Assembly (NCBI GenBank): GCA_030594935.1
Contig: JAUVEE010000002.1
Coordinates: 1 to 26,762, forward strand
Direction of reading: 5' to 3'
DNA length: 26,762 bases
Source: a bacterium
GTDB lineage: Bacteria; Patescibacteriota; Minisyncoccia; Minisyncoccales; JAGLPU01
Notes under the pieces: generated by a model
What the model was told of the DNA's origin: nothing
What the model saw: the letters and a program-made list of their open reading frames with translations, nothing else
The model's database searches: none
Part shown: positions 20,033-26,762 of the stretch, one piece after another
Layout of the letters: each line of letters opens with the position of its first letter
Position numbering within the stretch: position 1 is the first letter of the stretch
Translations under genes and position numbers: made by a program

Positions 20033-20063
20033 AATAACTATTTCCCGACTGTGGATAACAAAT

Positions 20064-20495
20064 ATGTTTATTGGAGAATACTCATACACTATTGACCAAA
20101 AGAAAAGATTGGCTATTCCGGCTAAATTCAGAAAGGATTTAGGGAAAAAGGCAATCATCACCAAAGGAATAGAGAATTGTCTGGTGATTTATACTGCCAA
20201 AGAATGGGAGAAATTGGTTGAGAAACTGGATAACCTGCCAACCTCGCAATTAGATGCCCGCAGTTTCGTCAGAATGATGCTTTCCGGAGCCGTAGAAGCG
20301 GAACTTGATAAACTGGGCAGGGTTTTGGTTCCCGATTACCTAAAAGAATATGCCGGCTTGAAAAAAGAAATAGCTGTTTTGGGTCTTTCCAGTAAAATAG
20401 AAATCTGGGACAGCGCCAAATGGCAATTACATAAGCAAAAGACAGAAACGGAAATGGGCGACATGGCCGAAAGATTAAAAGAGCTGGGAATTTAA
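20064..20495 (+). CDS. mraZ: Transcriptional regulator MraZ
   Basis: This 143-residue protein has two SpoVT/AbrB-like half-domains: MFIGEYSYTIDQKKRLAIPA at the start, and ELDKLGRVLVPDYLKEYAGL near 75-95. Both carry the conserved 'D.kgRi.iP..fr' pattern that binds DNA as an oligomeric ring. MraZ controls the dcw cluster. ATG 20064 matches the family N-terminus; a longer in-frame start at 20016 runs through the putative operator and was rejected. rsmH follows with one base between TAA and ATG. No Shine-Dalgarno site is evident. Confidence 0.93.
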   Translation: MFIGEYSYTIDQKKRLAIPAKFRKDLGKKAIITKGIENCLVIYTAKEWEKLVEKLDNLPTSQLDARSFVRMMLSGAVEAELDKLGRVLVPDYLKEYAGLKKEIAVLGLSSKIEIWDSAKWQLHKQKTETEMGDMAERLKELGI

Positions 20496-20496
20496 A

Positions 20497-21357
20497 ATGC
20501 ATATTCCAGTATTATTAGAAGAAGTTTTAGAACATTTAAATCCGCAAGCAAACGAAAATTTTATTGACTGCACTATTGGCGAAGCCGGCCATAGCCTGGC
20601 TATTCTGGAAAGAAACAAACCAAAGGGGAAAGTATTAGGCATAGACTGGGAAGCGGAAAACATTAAAAAATTAGAAGAAGACAGATTGATTCCTGTTTGC
20701 GGCAATTTTGCTAATTTAAAAAACATCGTTCGGCAGCATAACTTCCAGCCGATTTCCGGAATCTTGTTAGACCTAGGCTTTTCTTCCTGGCACACGGACG
20801 AATCAGGCAAGGGATTTTCCTTTCAGCAAGACGAACCTTTGATTATGCGCTACGCCGAAGACGGCCTGACGGCGGCCGAGATCGTCAACCAATGGCCGGA
20901 AAAAGAAATAGGGGATATTTTAAAAGAATACGGGGAAGAAACCTTCGCCAGAAAGATTGCCAAAGAGATCATTCGGCAAAGAAAAATTAAATCAATCATC
21001 GCCACCACGGAACTGGTGGAAACAATCAAGAAAGCGGTCCCTGGGTGGTATCAGCACAAAAGAATCCATTTCGCCACCCGGACATTCCAAGCTTTAAGGA
21101 TCGCCACGAATCAGGAGCTGGAAAACTTAAAAGAAGTGCTGCCCCAAGCTTTGGAAATTTTAAAGCCTGAAGGCAAATTAATTATCATCTCATTTCATTC
21201 TTTGGAAGACAGAATCGTAAAAAACTTTCTGAGAGAAAAGGCCAAAGACAATATTTTAAAAATCATAACCAAGAAACCAATCACGGCTTCAATAGAAGAA
21301 ATTAAATTTAATCCTCGTTCCAGAAGCGCCAAAATGCGTGTCGGACAAAAATCATAA
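20497..21357 (+). CDS. rsmH: 16S rRNA (cytosine(1402)-N4)-methyltransferase RsmH
   Basis: This 286-residue methyltransferase modifies C1402 in the ribosomal P-site. Family blocks are present: MHIPVLLEEVLEHLNPQ at the N-terminus, FIDCTIGEAGHSLAI (SAM motif I), GKVLGIDWEAE, GILLDLGFSSWHTDES, then the insert with QRKIKSIIATTELVE, KRIHFATRTFQALRI, and the terminal FHSLEDRIVKNFLRE and PRSRSAKMRV. SAM motif I reads GEAGHS where GxGGHS is more common, which is conservative. It is in the normal order mraZ-rsmH-ftsL-ftsI and its TAA is one base before the next ATG. Confidence 0.95.
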   Translation: MHIPVLLEEVLEHLNPQANENFIDCTIGEAGHSLAILERNKPKGKVLGIDWEAENIKKLEEDRLIPVCGNFANLKNIVRQHNFQPISGILLDLGFSSWHTDESGKGFSFQQDEPLIMRYAEDGLTAAEIVNQWPEKEIGDILKEYGEETFARKIAKEIIRQRKIKSIIATTELVETIKKAVPGWYQHKRIHFATRTFQALRIATNQELENLKEVLPQALEILKPEGKLIIISFHSLEDRIVKNFLREKAKDNILKIITKKPITASIEEIKFNPRSRSAKMRVGQKS

Positions 21358-21358
21358 A

Positions 21359-21688
21359 ATGAAAATACAATCCTTGATCAGAAACCAAAAGACTTGTTTT
21401 TTAAAAGCGGGTTTTATTGCTGTTTTTATTTCCATAATAATCTCTTTGAGCTTTTTTATCCTGCACACTACTGCAATCACAGAACAGTTTTATTCGGTGA
21501 GAAGCGCTCAGAAAGAGATCACTGAACTTTCCCGAGAGAACAGAAGCTTAAAGGCAAATCTTTTAAGCTCTAATTTCTCCCAGAACGCAGAAGTGCTGGC
21601 CAAAGAAAATTACGAAGCAGTGGGCAAGATACATTATGTCAGAGTACTGGGCGACACCGCAATAGCTAGAAACACTCAAGGACAATAG
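21359..21688 (+). CDS. ftsL: FtsL/DivIC-like cell-division protein
   Basis: This 109-residue single-pass protein occupies the ftsL position. It has a short cytoplasmic N-terminus (MKIQSLIRNQKTCFLKAG), a membrane helix (about 19-42, FIAVFISIIISLSFFILHTT) and a coiled-coil stretch (QFYSVRSAQKEITELSRENR, about 48-67). The tail has the typical AEVLAKENYEAVGKIHYVRV ending. FtsL recruits and activates FtsWI at the septum. Sequence is always weakly conserved in this family, so the name rests on topology and position. ATG 21359 (one base after the rsmH stop) is preferred to the GTG at 21338. Confidence 0.75.
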   Translation: MKIQSLIRNQKTCFLKAGFIAVFISIIISLSFFILHTTAITEQFYSVRSAQKEITELSRENRSLKANLLSSNFSQNAEVLAKENYEAVGKIHYVRVLGDTAIARNTQGQ

Positions 21689-21693
21689 AATAG

Positions 21694-23388
21694 ATGAACA
21701 AGTGGCGAGCTAACTCCATCCTGGTTCTAATCATCTTTTTCGGCTTTGCAATAATAGGCCGTTTATTTTATTTACAGGTAATGCAGCATGATATCTATCG
21801 GGCTCTGGCCAAGGGCCAGCAAAAATTCTTTACCGAAATACAAGGAGCGCGGGGAGAAATCCTTTGCCAGGATAAAAAAGGAAATCTTTATCCGCTGGCC
21901 ATCAATGAAAACTGGACGCTGATTTACGCTTCTCCGCAAGAAATAACCAACAAGGAAGAAACCGCCCGAGAACTGGCTCAAATTATTGATCTGGAAGAAA
22001 GCTTGCTTCTGGAAAAGCTGAACGAGAACGGTCTTTACAAACTGCTTAAAAACAAGCTCAGTAAAACAGAAACAGCAGAATTAAAACAAGCTGAATTAAA
22101 CGGAATCTATCTCAGGGAAGAGAAAGGAAGAAGGTACCCCTTGGAAGCCTTTGCCGCCAATTTGATCGGCTTTGTGGGCGGAGAAAAGTCAGGACAGTAC
22201 GGCATAGAAGAGTATTGGAATGAAACTCTCCGGGGAAAGCAGGGGTTTGTCGCCGGTGAGAAAAGTTCAAAAGGATTTTCCATTTTCTTTGACAAAAAAG
22301 ACAATACGGCCAGAGAAGGAGCCGACCTGATTCTCAGCATTGATTATAATATCCAGTATCAGGCGGAAAAATTATTGGCGGAAGCTTTTGAAGGCCTTGA
22401 TATAAAAGACGGACAGATCATAGTGATGGAGCCGGCAACGGGCAAAATATTGACCTTGGCCCATTTTCCCAGCTTTGATCCCAACGAATATTCTTCCGAA
22501 GAGCTGGAAGCTTTTCAAAACAGCGCCATTCAAAAAATATATGAACCCGGTTCCGCTTTCAAGCCGATAACCATGGCTGCCGCTTTGAACGAAGGAAAAA
22601 TCACTCCGGAAACAACCTATCACGACACCGGAACAGTCAAAATCGGCGGCCATACAATTCATAACTATAATGACAGAGTATGGGGAGAATGCTCAATGAC
22701 GAAAGTTTTGGAAAAATCAATCAATACCGGAGCGGTCTTCGTTGAAAAACAGATGTCTCATGACACTTTTTTGGATTACATTGAAAAGTTTAAATTCTTT
22801 GAGCCGACCGGGATAGACCTGGCCGGAGAGATTTTTTCTTCAAACCAAAACCTTAAAAAAGGATACGAAATAAACTTTGCCACTGCCAGCTTCGGCCAGG
22901 GGATTGAAGCAACCCCGATCCAAATAGCCCAAGCCTTCTGCATTATTGCCAATAAAGGAAAAATAGTAAAACCCCATTTAGTGGAAGTAATTGTGGAAAA
23001 TGGAGAGAAAACCGAAGTGTCTCCGGAAATCAAATCTTGTCCTGTTATTTCTTCGGAAACCACCGCCAAACTTACTGCTATGCTGGTCAGCGTAATAGAA
23101 AACGGCTTTTCTAAAGCAGCTCGGATCCCGGGCTACTATATCGCCGGCAAAACAGGAACCAGCCAAATTTCTTTTTCCGCGCTGGGGATTGACAAGACCG
23201 GCTATTCCGAAGAAACCATTCAGTCTTTTGTCGGCTTTGCCCCAGCCTATGATCCGCGCTTCGTAATGCTGGTCAAGCTTAACAATCCCGAGACCAGAAC
23301 CGCTGAATATTCGGCCCTGCCCATCTGGCGCGATCTGGCAAAATATATCATTGATTATTATCAAATCCCTCCCGATTACGAGGAATAA
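21694..23388 (+). CDS. ftsI: Penicillin-binding protein, FtsI/PBP2 type
   Basis: This 564-residue class B PBP has an N-terminal anchor (about 8-28), the dimerisation/pedestal domain with GARGEILCQDKKGNLYPLAI (51-70) and the transpeptidase domain. The active-site Ser287 sits in SAFK (287-290), the SxN motif is SIN (342-344), and KTGT is at 486-489. FATASFGQGIEATPIQIAQA is the conserved block after SxN. It cross-links septal peptidoglycan with FtsW. No PASTA domains are seen. It follows ftsL by five bases. Division FtsI is strongly favoured by the dcw setting over an elongation PBP. Confidence 0.93.
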   Translation: MNKWRANSILVLIIFFGFAIIGRLFYLQVMQHDIYRALAKGQQKFFTEIQGARGEILCQDKKGNLYPLAINENWTLIYASPQEITNKEETARELAQIIDLEESLLLEKLNENGLYKLLKNKLSKTETAELKQAELNGIYLREEKGRRYPLEAFAANLIGFVGGEKSGQYGIEEYWNETLRGKQGFVAGEKSSKGFSIFFDKKDNTAREGADLILSIDYNIQYQAEKLLAEAFEGLDIKDGQIIVMEPATGKILTLAHFPSFDPNEYSSEELEAFQNSAIQKIYEPGSAFKPITMAAALNEGKITPETTYHDTGTVKIGGHTIHNYNDRVWGECSMTKVLEKSINTGAVFVEKQMSHDTFLDYIEKFKFFEPTGIDLAGEIFSSNQNLKKGYEINFATASFGQGIEATPIQIAQAFCIIANKGKIVKPHLVEVIVENGEKTEVSPEIKSCPVISSETTAKLTAMLVSVIENGFSKAARIPGYYIAGKTGTSQISFSALGIDKTGYSEETIQSFVGFAPAYDPRFVMLVKLNNPETRTAEYSALPIWRDLAKYIIDYYQIPPDYEE

Positions 23389-23391
23389 ATT

Positions 23392-23967
23392 ATGTTTAAT
23401 TTTTTAGAAAAATCAATCCTTTCCTGGCAAAAGCCCAAAGCCATCGTGGTCGGGGGCAAAGGAAAGGCAAATATCGCTGAAACAATTTATCAAGTTCTCA
23501 GACCGCATTTCAAGGTTGGGAAAAGTCCTAATTTTTTGAATAAAGAAATACTGATCCTGGAAAGCGGCGCTCAAGGAACTGATTTTGCCTTGGAGAAATC
23601 CCGGCTGCCGATCTTGATAATAAACGGTCCGGAAGAAGACAAATTAGAGAAAGAAATAAAAAACCTGGAGGACAGCAGCTATTTGGTTTTGAATTCTGAC
23701 GAAGAAACAATCCAAAAATTCAAAGAAGAGAGCAAAGCTCATTATTTAAGCTTTGGCTTCAATGAAGAAGCTGATTTTCAGGCCGTTAACGTTTCAATCA
23801 ACTCCGGAGTTAATTTTAAATTGAGCTACAAAGGAAACATTGTTCCCATTTGGCTGAAAAACACCAAAGAGGAAAAACAGATCTATGGCGCTCTGGCTGC
23901 CGCTGCCGCGGCAACGATACTGGATATAAACCTGGTTGAAATCTCGACCTCCTTAAAATCTTTATAG
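23392..23967 (+). CDS. Shrunken MurF/MurE-like protein without a functional P-loop
   Basis: This 191-residue protein sits right after ftsI, where murE/murF normally lie, and its start reads like a MurF central domain: KPKAIVVGGKGKANIAETIY (14-33), then RPHFKVGKSPNFLN. In active Mur ligases the loop is GxxGKT[ST]; here it is GGKGKANI, lacking the Thr/Ser. ILILESGAQGTDFAL recalls the 'vlE.ga...Gd' block, and the C-terminal GALAAAAAATILDINLVEIS recalls the 'nalaAiava..lgi....i' helix that ends the central domain. The C-terminal ligase domain is absent, as is much of the middle (MurF is about 450 residues). It is probably non-catalytic. A GAGG Shine-Dalgarno precedes ATG 23392, three bases after ftsI. 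The frame is intact, so it is not an obvious pseudogene. Confidence 0.65.
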   Translation: MFNFLEKSILSWQKPKAIVVGGKGKANIAETIYQVLRPHFKVGKSPNFLNKEILILESGAQGTDFALEKSRLPILIINGPEEDKLEKEIKNLEDSSYLVLNSDEETIQKFKEESKAHYLSFGFNEEADFQAVNVSINSGVNFKLSYKGNIVPIWLKNTKEEKQIYGALAAAAAATILDINLVEISTSLKSL

Positions 23968-23993
23968 ACAACCTTTGATTTTTGTGATAAAAA
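23965..23993 (+). promoter_or_regulatory. Weak promoter candidate for tRNA-Glu
   Basis: TAGACA (23965-23970), 17 bp, TAAAAA (23988-23993), with the start close to the tRNA 5' end at 24003. The boxes are poor, so the call is tentative. Confidence 0.3.
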
Positions 23994-24002
23994 AGCTCAA
24001 AT

Positions 24003-24075
24003 GGCCTTATCGTCTAGTGGCCCAGGACGTCGCCCTCTCACGGCGAAAACACGGGTTCGACTCCCGTTAAGGTCA
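24003..24075 (+). tRNA. tRNA-Glu (anticodon CTC)
   Basis: The acceptor GGCCTTA pairs with TAAGGTC (24068-24074, one wobble). The anticodon stem is TCGCC/GGCGA with loop CTCTCAC, and CTC lies at 24037-24039. The T-loop is TTCGACT. Discriminator A24075; CCA is not encoded. Confidence 0.93.
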
Positions 24076-24080
24076 CAATT

Positions 24081-24104
24081 TGACAAGCTTCGGCTTGTTT
24101 TTTT
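24081..24104 (+). terminator. Terminator of tRNA-Glu
   Basis: ACAAGC (24083-24088) and GCTTGT (24093-24098) pair around a TTCG tetraloop, followed by a run of T. Confidence 0.92.
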
Positions 24105-24141
24105 GTTAAATTTATCTCTTTTTTTGTTAAATTAAGCTAAC

Positions 24142-24170
24142 TTGTTTTTTTTAAGGTAAAAAGCTAAAAT
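24142..24170 (+). promoter_or_regulatory. Leaderless-type promoter of the P-type ATPase
   Basis: TTGTTT (24142-24147), 17 bp, TAAAAT (24165-24170), then six bases to ATG 24177. The spacing is the same as at 9725-9762. Confidence 0.6.
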
Positions 24171-24176
24171 AAAGCA

Positions 24177-26762
24177 ATGGAAAAGATACTTTGGCATAAC
24201 TTAGCCACCAGTAAGGTCGCAGAAATATTAAGGACCGACACTGAACAAGGACTAGACAAAGAAAAAATAGAAAAGCGGCAAAAAGAGTTCGGCAAAAACA
24301 AACTCCAGGAAGAAAAACCCTTATCAAATTTGAGGATGTTTTTAGAACAGCTGAGAAGCCCGCTGATATACATCCTGCTGATTGCCGGAGTCGCCACTTT
24401 AATCTTTAAAAACTACACCGACACCATTGTTATTTTCAGCGCTGTTTTTCTCAACAGCGTTGTCGGCTATTTCCAAGAGAAAAAAGCTTCCCAGACTTTA
24501 AAAGAACTGAAAAAAATAGTCCAGCAGCACGCCCAGGTTATCAGAGAAGGAAAGACTCAGGTTATCAGCTCGGAAGAGCTTGTTTACGGTGATGTTTTTA
24601 TCTTGAATTCCGGCGACAAAGTGCCGGCGGACGGCAGAATAATAGAAGCGCACAACCTGAAAATCAATGAAATGGCCTTAACCGGAGAATGGCTTTCAGC
24701 TAAAAAACATATCGAAATCTTAGATGAAAAAGTTCCTCTGGCTGATCGGGACAATATGGTCTATCTGGGCACAATTATTGAAGAAGGCAACGCTAAAGCA
24801 ATAGCGACTTCCACCGGCATGCGGACGGAAATAGGAAAAATAGCGGGAATAGTGGAAGAAACAAAAGAAAGAGAAACTCCCTTGCAAAAAAAACTGTCCC
24901 ATTTCAGCAAAATAATCGGCATTGTTATCGCTTTTATCTGTTTCTTTATTTTTATAGAAGGAATGTTCACTTTAACCGACCTTGAACCGATAGCAAGATT
25001 CGAAAAAATGTTCACTACGGCCATAGCCGTGGCCGTGGCCGCCATTCCCGAAGGACTGCCAATAGCCATGACCGTGATTTTAGCCTTGGGAATGCAAAGA
25101 ATATTGAAGAAGAAAGGATTAGTGAGAAATCTGCTGGCGGCTGAAACTCTGGGAAGCACCTCGGTGATTGCCACTGACAAAACCGGAACTCTGACTCAGG
25201 GAAAGATAAGAGTGACAGACTTTATTGTTCCCAAAAAAGTTTTTGGGAAGGGATTTAAAGACAAAAATTTGGTTTTTAAGATTGCCGCCTTATGCAATAA
25301 AGCTTTTGTGGAAAATCCCGAAGCTCCTCCGCAAGAATGGAAGTTGAGCGGACAACTGACTGACAGGGCTTTGCTTTCTTTCGGCCTGGCAGCCGGCTTT
25401 AAAAAAGAAGAGCTGAGCAAAAAAATGCCGGAGCTGGACGAAATTCCTTTTGATAATAAGAAAAGGATGTCCGCCACTCTGGTCAAATTATCAGCCAAGG
25501 AAAACTTTCTTCTGGCAGTGGGGGCGCCGGAAAAAATCCTTCAGCTCTGCAAGCTGACGGAAAAAGAAAAAGAAACCTGGAAAAAAGAAATAGATAAAAT
25601 AGCCGGCTTGGGCTTTCGCACCTTGGCTTTTGCCGTTAAAAAAACCAATAAATCGGATATTGACGAAAAAGACCTGGTTGATCTGGAGTTTACCGCTTTA
25701 CTGGAACTGTCAGATCCTTTGCGGCCGGAAGTCAAAGCCGCGCTTAAGCTCTGCCGCCAGGCGGGGATGAAGCCTATTATCATTACCGGAGACCATAAGC
25801 TGACCGCCCGGGCTATCGCCCAACAGCTGGAATTCGGAATTAAAGAGGAAAACATTATTGAAGGAGAAGAGCTGGACGAATTATCCGACAAAGAGTTTGC
25901 CGAGAGAGTAAGAAACATTGAAATTTACGCCCGGGTTGAACCGCGCCATAAAATAAAGATTGTTAAGGCCTGGCAGGAGAAAGGAGAAGTGGTGGCCATG
26001 ACCGGAGACGGCATAAATGACGCTCCGGCGCTTAAAAAAGCTGATATCGGCATTGCTCTTGGTTCGGGAACGGATGTGGCCAAGGAAACATCCGACCTGA
26101 TCCTGCTTTCAAACTCCTTTAATATTATCGTGGCGGCCGTGGAAGAAGGAAGAGCAATTATTGATAATGTGAGAAAAATAATAACCTATCTGCTTTCCGA
26201 CAGCTTTACTGAAGTTATCTTGGTGGGAGTGAGCCTTGCTTTCCATTGGCACTTGCCGATTACGGCCGTGCAAATTTTATGGGTGAACCTGATCGAGGAC
26301 GGTCCTCTCAGCCTCTGTTTGGCCTTTGAGCCGAAGGAAAAGGGCATAATGAAGCAAAAGCCCCAGGGCCGTGATATTCCTCTGCTGACTCGAGAAATGA
26401 AAACGCTGATTTTTATCATTGGTTTTATCACAGACGCCCTTCTTCTGGGACTGCTTTACTGGCTGATAAGCTATTCCGGATACGACGTGCCCCACATCCA
26501 ATCAATAATATTCGCCGGCTTAACCATTGATTCTCTTTTCTATCTTTTTTCCTGCAAGAGCTTAAAGAGAAACCTTTGGCATATAAATCCTTTTTCCAAT
26601 AAACTATTGATTGTCGGCTGGCTCTTCTGCGTCCTGTCATTGCTGGCCGCGCTATACCTTCCTTTCCTGCAAAATCTCCTTAAGACCGTTCCTTTGACTT
26701 TCTTTGACTGGCAATTAATTTTGGGACTGGGATTCTTGAACATATTCCTGATTGAAGCGACT
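24177..26762 (+). CDS. P2-type cation-transporting ATPase (3' end outside window)
   Basis: The 862 residues visible run to the window edge without a stop. Order: N-terminal cation-ATPase domain (about 4-60), helices M1-M2 (about 62-102), an actuator domain with GDKVPADGR and TGEW at 169-172 (the Ser of TGES is replaced by Trp), M3-M4 with VAAIPEGLPIAMTVILALGM (PEGLP), the phosphorylation site DKTGTLTQGK (Asp334), a nucleotide-binding region, then TGD, MTGDGINDAPALKKADIGIA and M5-M10. M5 keeps Glu (SDSFTEVIL) and M6 reads WVNLIEDG, where calcium pumps have WVNLVTDG. These features place it in the P2 (Ca2+ or related cation) group. The transported ion cannot be fixed: Ca2+ is most likely, and Mn2+ or another cation is possible. 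Confidence 0.9.
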   Translation, partial: MEKILWHNLATSKVAEILRTDTEQGLDKEKIEKRQKEFGKNKLQEEKPLSNLRMFLEQLRSPLIYILLIAGVATLIFKNYTDTIVIFSAVFLNSVVGYFQEKKASQTLKELKKIVQQHAQVIREGKTQVISSEELVYGDVFILNSGDKVPADGRIIEAHNLKINEMALTGEWLSAKKHIEILDEKVPLADRDNMVYLGTIIEEGNAKAIATSTGMRTEIGKIAGIVEETKERETPLQKKLSHFSKIIGIVIAFICFFIFIEGMFTLTDLEPIARFEKMFTTAIAVAVAAIPEGLPIAMTVILALGMQRILKKKGLVRNLLAAETLGSTSVIATDKTGTLTQGKIRVTDFIVPKKVFGKGFKDKNLVFKIAALCNKAFVENPEAPPQEWKLSGQLTDRALLSFGLAAGFKKEELSKKMPELDEIPFDNKKRMSATLVKLSAKENFLLAVGAPEKILQLCKLTEKEKETWKKEIDKIAGLGFRTLAFAVKKTNKSDIDEKDLVDLEFTALLELSDPLRPEVKAALKLCRQAGMKPIIITGDHKLTARAIAQQLEFGIKEENIIEGEELDELSDKEFAERVRNIEIYARVEPRHKIKIVKAWQEKGEVVAMTGDGINDAPALKKADIGIALGSGTDVAKETSDLILLSNSFNIIVAAVEEGRAIIDNVRKIITYLLSDSFTEVILVGVSLAFHWHLPITAVQILWVNLIEDGPLSLCLAFEPKEKGIMKQKPQGRDIPLLTREMKTLIFIIGFITDALLLGLLYWLISYSGYDVPHIQSIIFAGLTIDSLFYLFSCKSLKRNLWHINPFSNKLLIVGWLFCVLSLLAALYLPFLQNLLKTVPLTFFDWQLILGLGFLNIFLIEAT

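Noticed and set aside
20016..20063. Longer MraZ starting at 20016
   Set aside because: The extra residues come from the operator-like leader, and the family N-terminus begins at ATG 20064.
1..26762. CRISPR array, insertion sequence, prophage or attachment site
   Set aside because: No regularly spaced repeats, transposase, integrase or phage structural genes were seen, and no tRNA 3'-end duplication was noticed.

Overview
The window looks like a chromosomal segment of an ultra-small Patescibacteria (CPR) bacterium, most likely from the Parcubacteria side. This is inferred from the AT-rich compact sequence, tRNA genes without encoded CCA, ribosomal protein S16 with a very long Lys/Glu tail, a membrane-anchored ClpC-like ATPase, a PP2C-like membrane protein and a pilin-type cysteine domain of the kind found in these genomes. 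TGA acts as a normal stop. I see no phage, insertion sequence or CRISPR array.

Layout. 1-3000: nusB (3' end), rnc, rpsP, a KH-domain gene and trmD; rimM is missing from its usual place. 3007-3454: tRNA-Tyr, tRNA-Thr, rpmG and tRNA-Trp. 3525-4488: an accessory block with a consensus promoter, a folded leader and a small membrane protein on a strong Shine-Dalgarno, followed by an apparently independent structured RNA gene (about 4190-4488) with its own promoter, a 26-bp closing stem and a terminator. 4536-8081: a MacA/MacB-type export system. 8090-10284: a PCMT-like methyltransferase, MltG and a DJ-1/PfpI protein. 10314-11395: an L10 leader with rplJ-rplL, detached from rplKA and rpoBC. 11470-12970 (minus strand): an orphan nucleotidyltransferase-like/zinc-ribbon gene with a long folded leader and a coupled upstream ORF. 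13017-14975 (minus strand): a PP2C-like/membrane/propeller-like protein whose promoter overlaps that of tRNA-Val. 15134-19901: a small membrane protein coupled to a ClpC-like ATPase, a four-helix membrane protein with a pilin-like tail, and an LppX-like surface protein. 19970-23967: a short dcw cluster (mraZ, rsmH, ftsL-like, ftsI, and a shrunken MurF-like protein). 24003-24075: tRNA-Glu. 24177 to the end: a P2-type cation ATPase cut by the window edge.

Two things stand out. First, many genes have a -35/-10 promoter whose predicted start lies on or within a few bases of the ATG, so leaderless mRNAs seem to be the rule. The two accessory genes (3665 and 12774) are the opposite: strong Shine-Dalgarno sites behind long folded leaders. 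Second, the 4190-4488 element has the full anatomy of an RNA gene, and I could not match it to any family I know (RNase P RNA, tmRNA, SRP RNA and 6S RNA were considered).

All promoters, folds and motif assignments were read by eye. No searches or folding programs were run.
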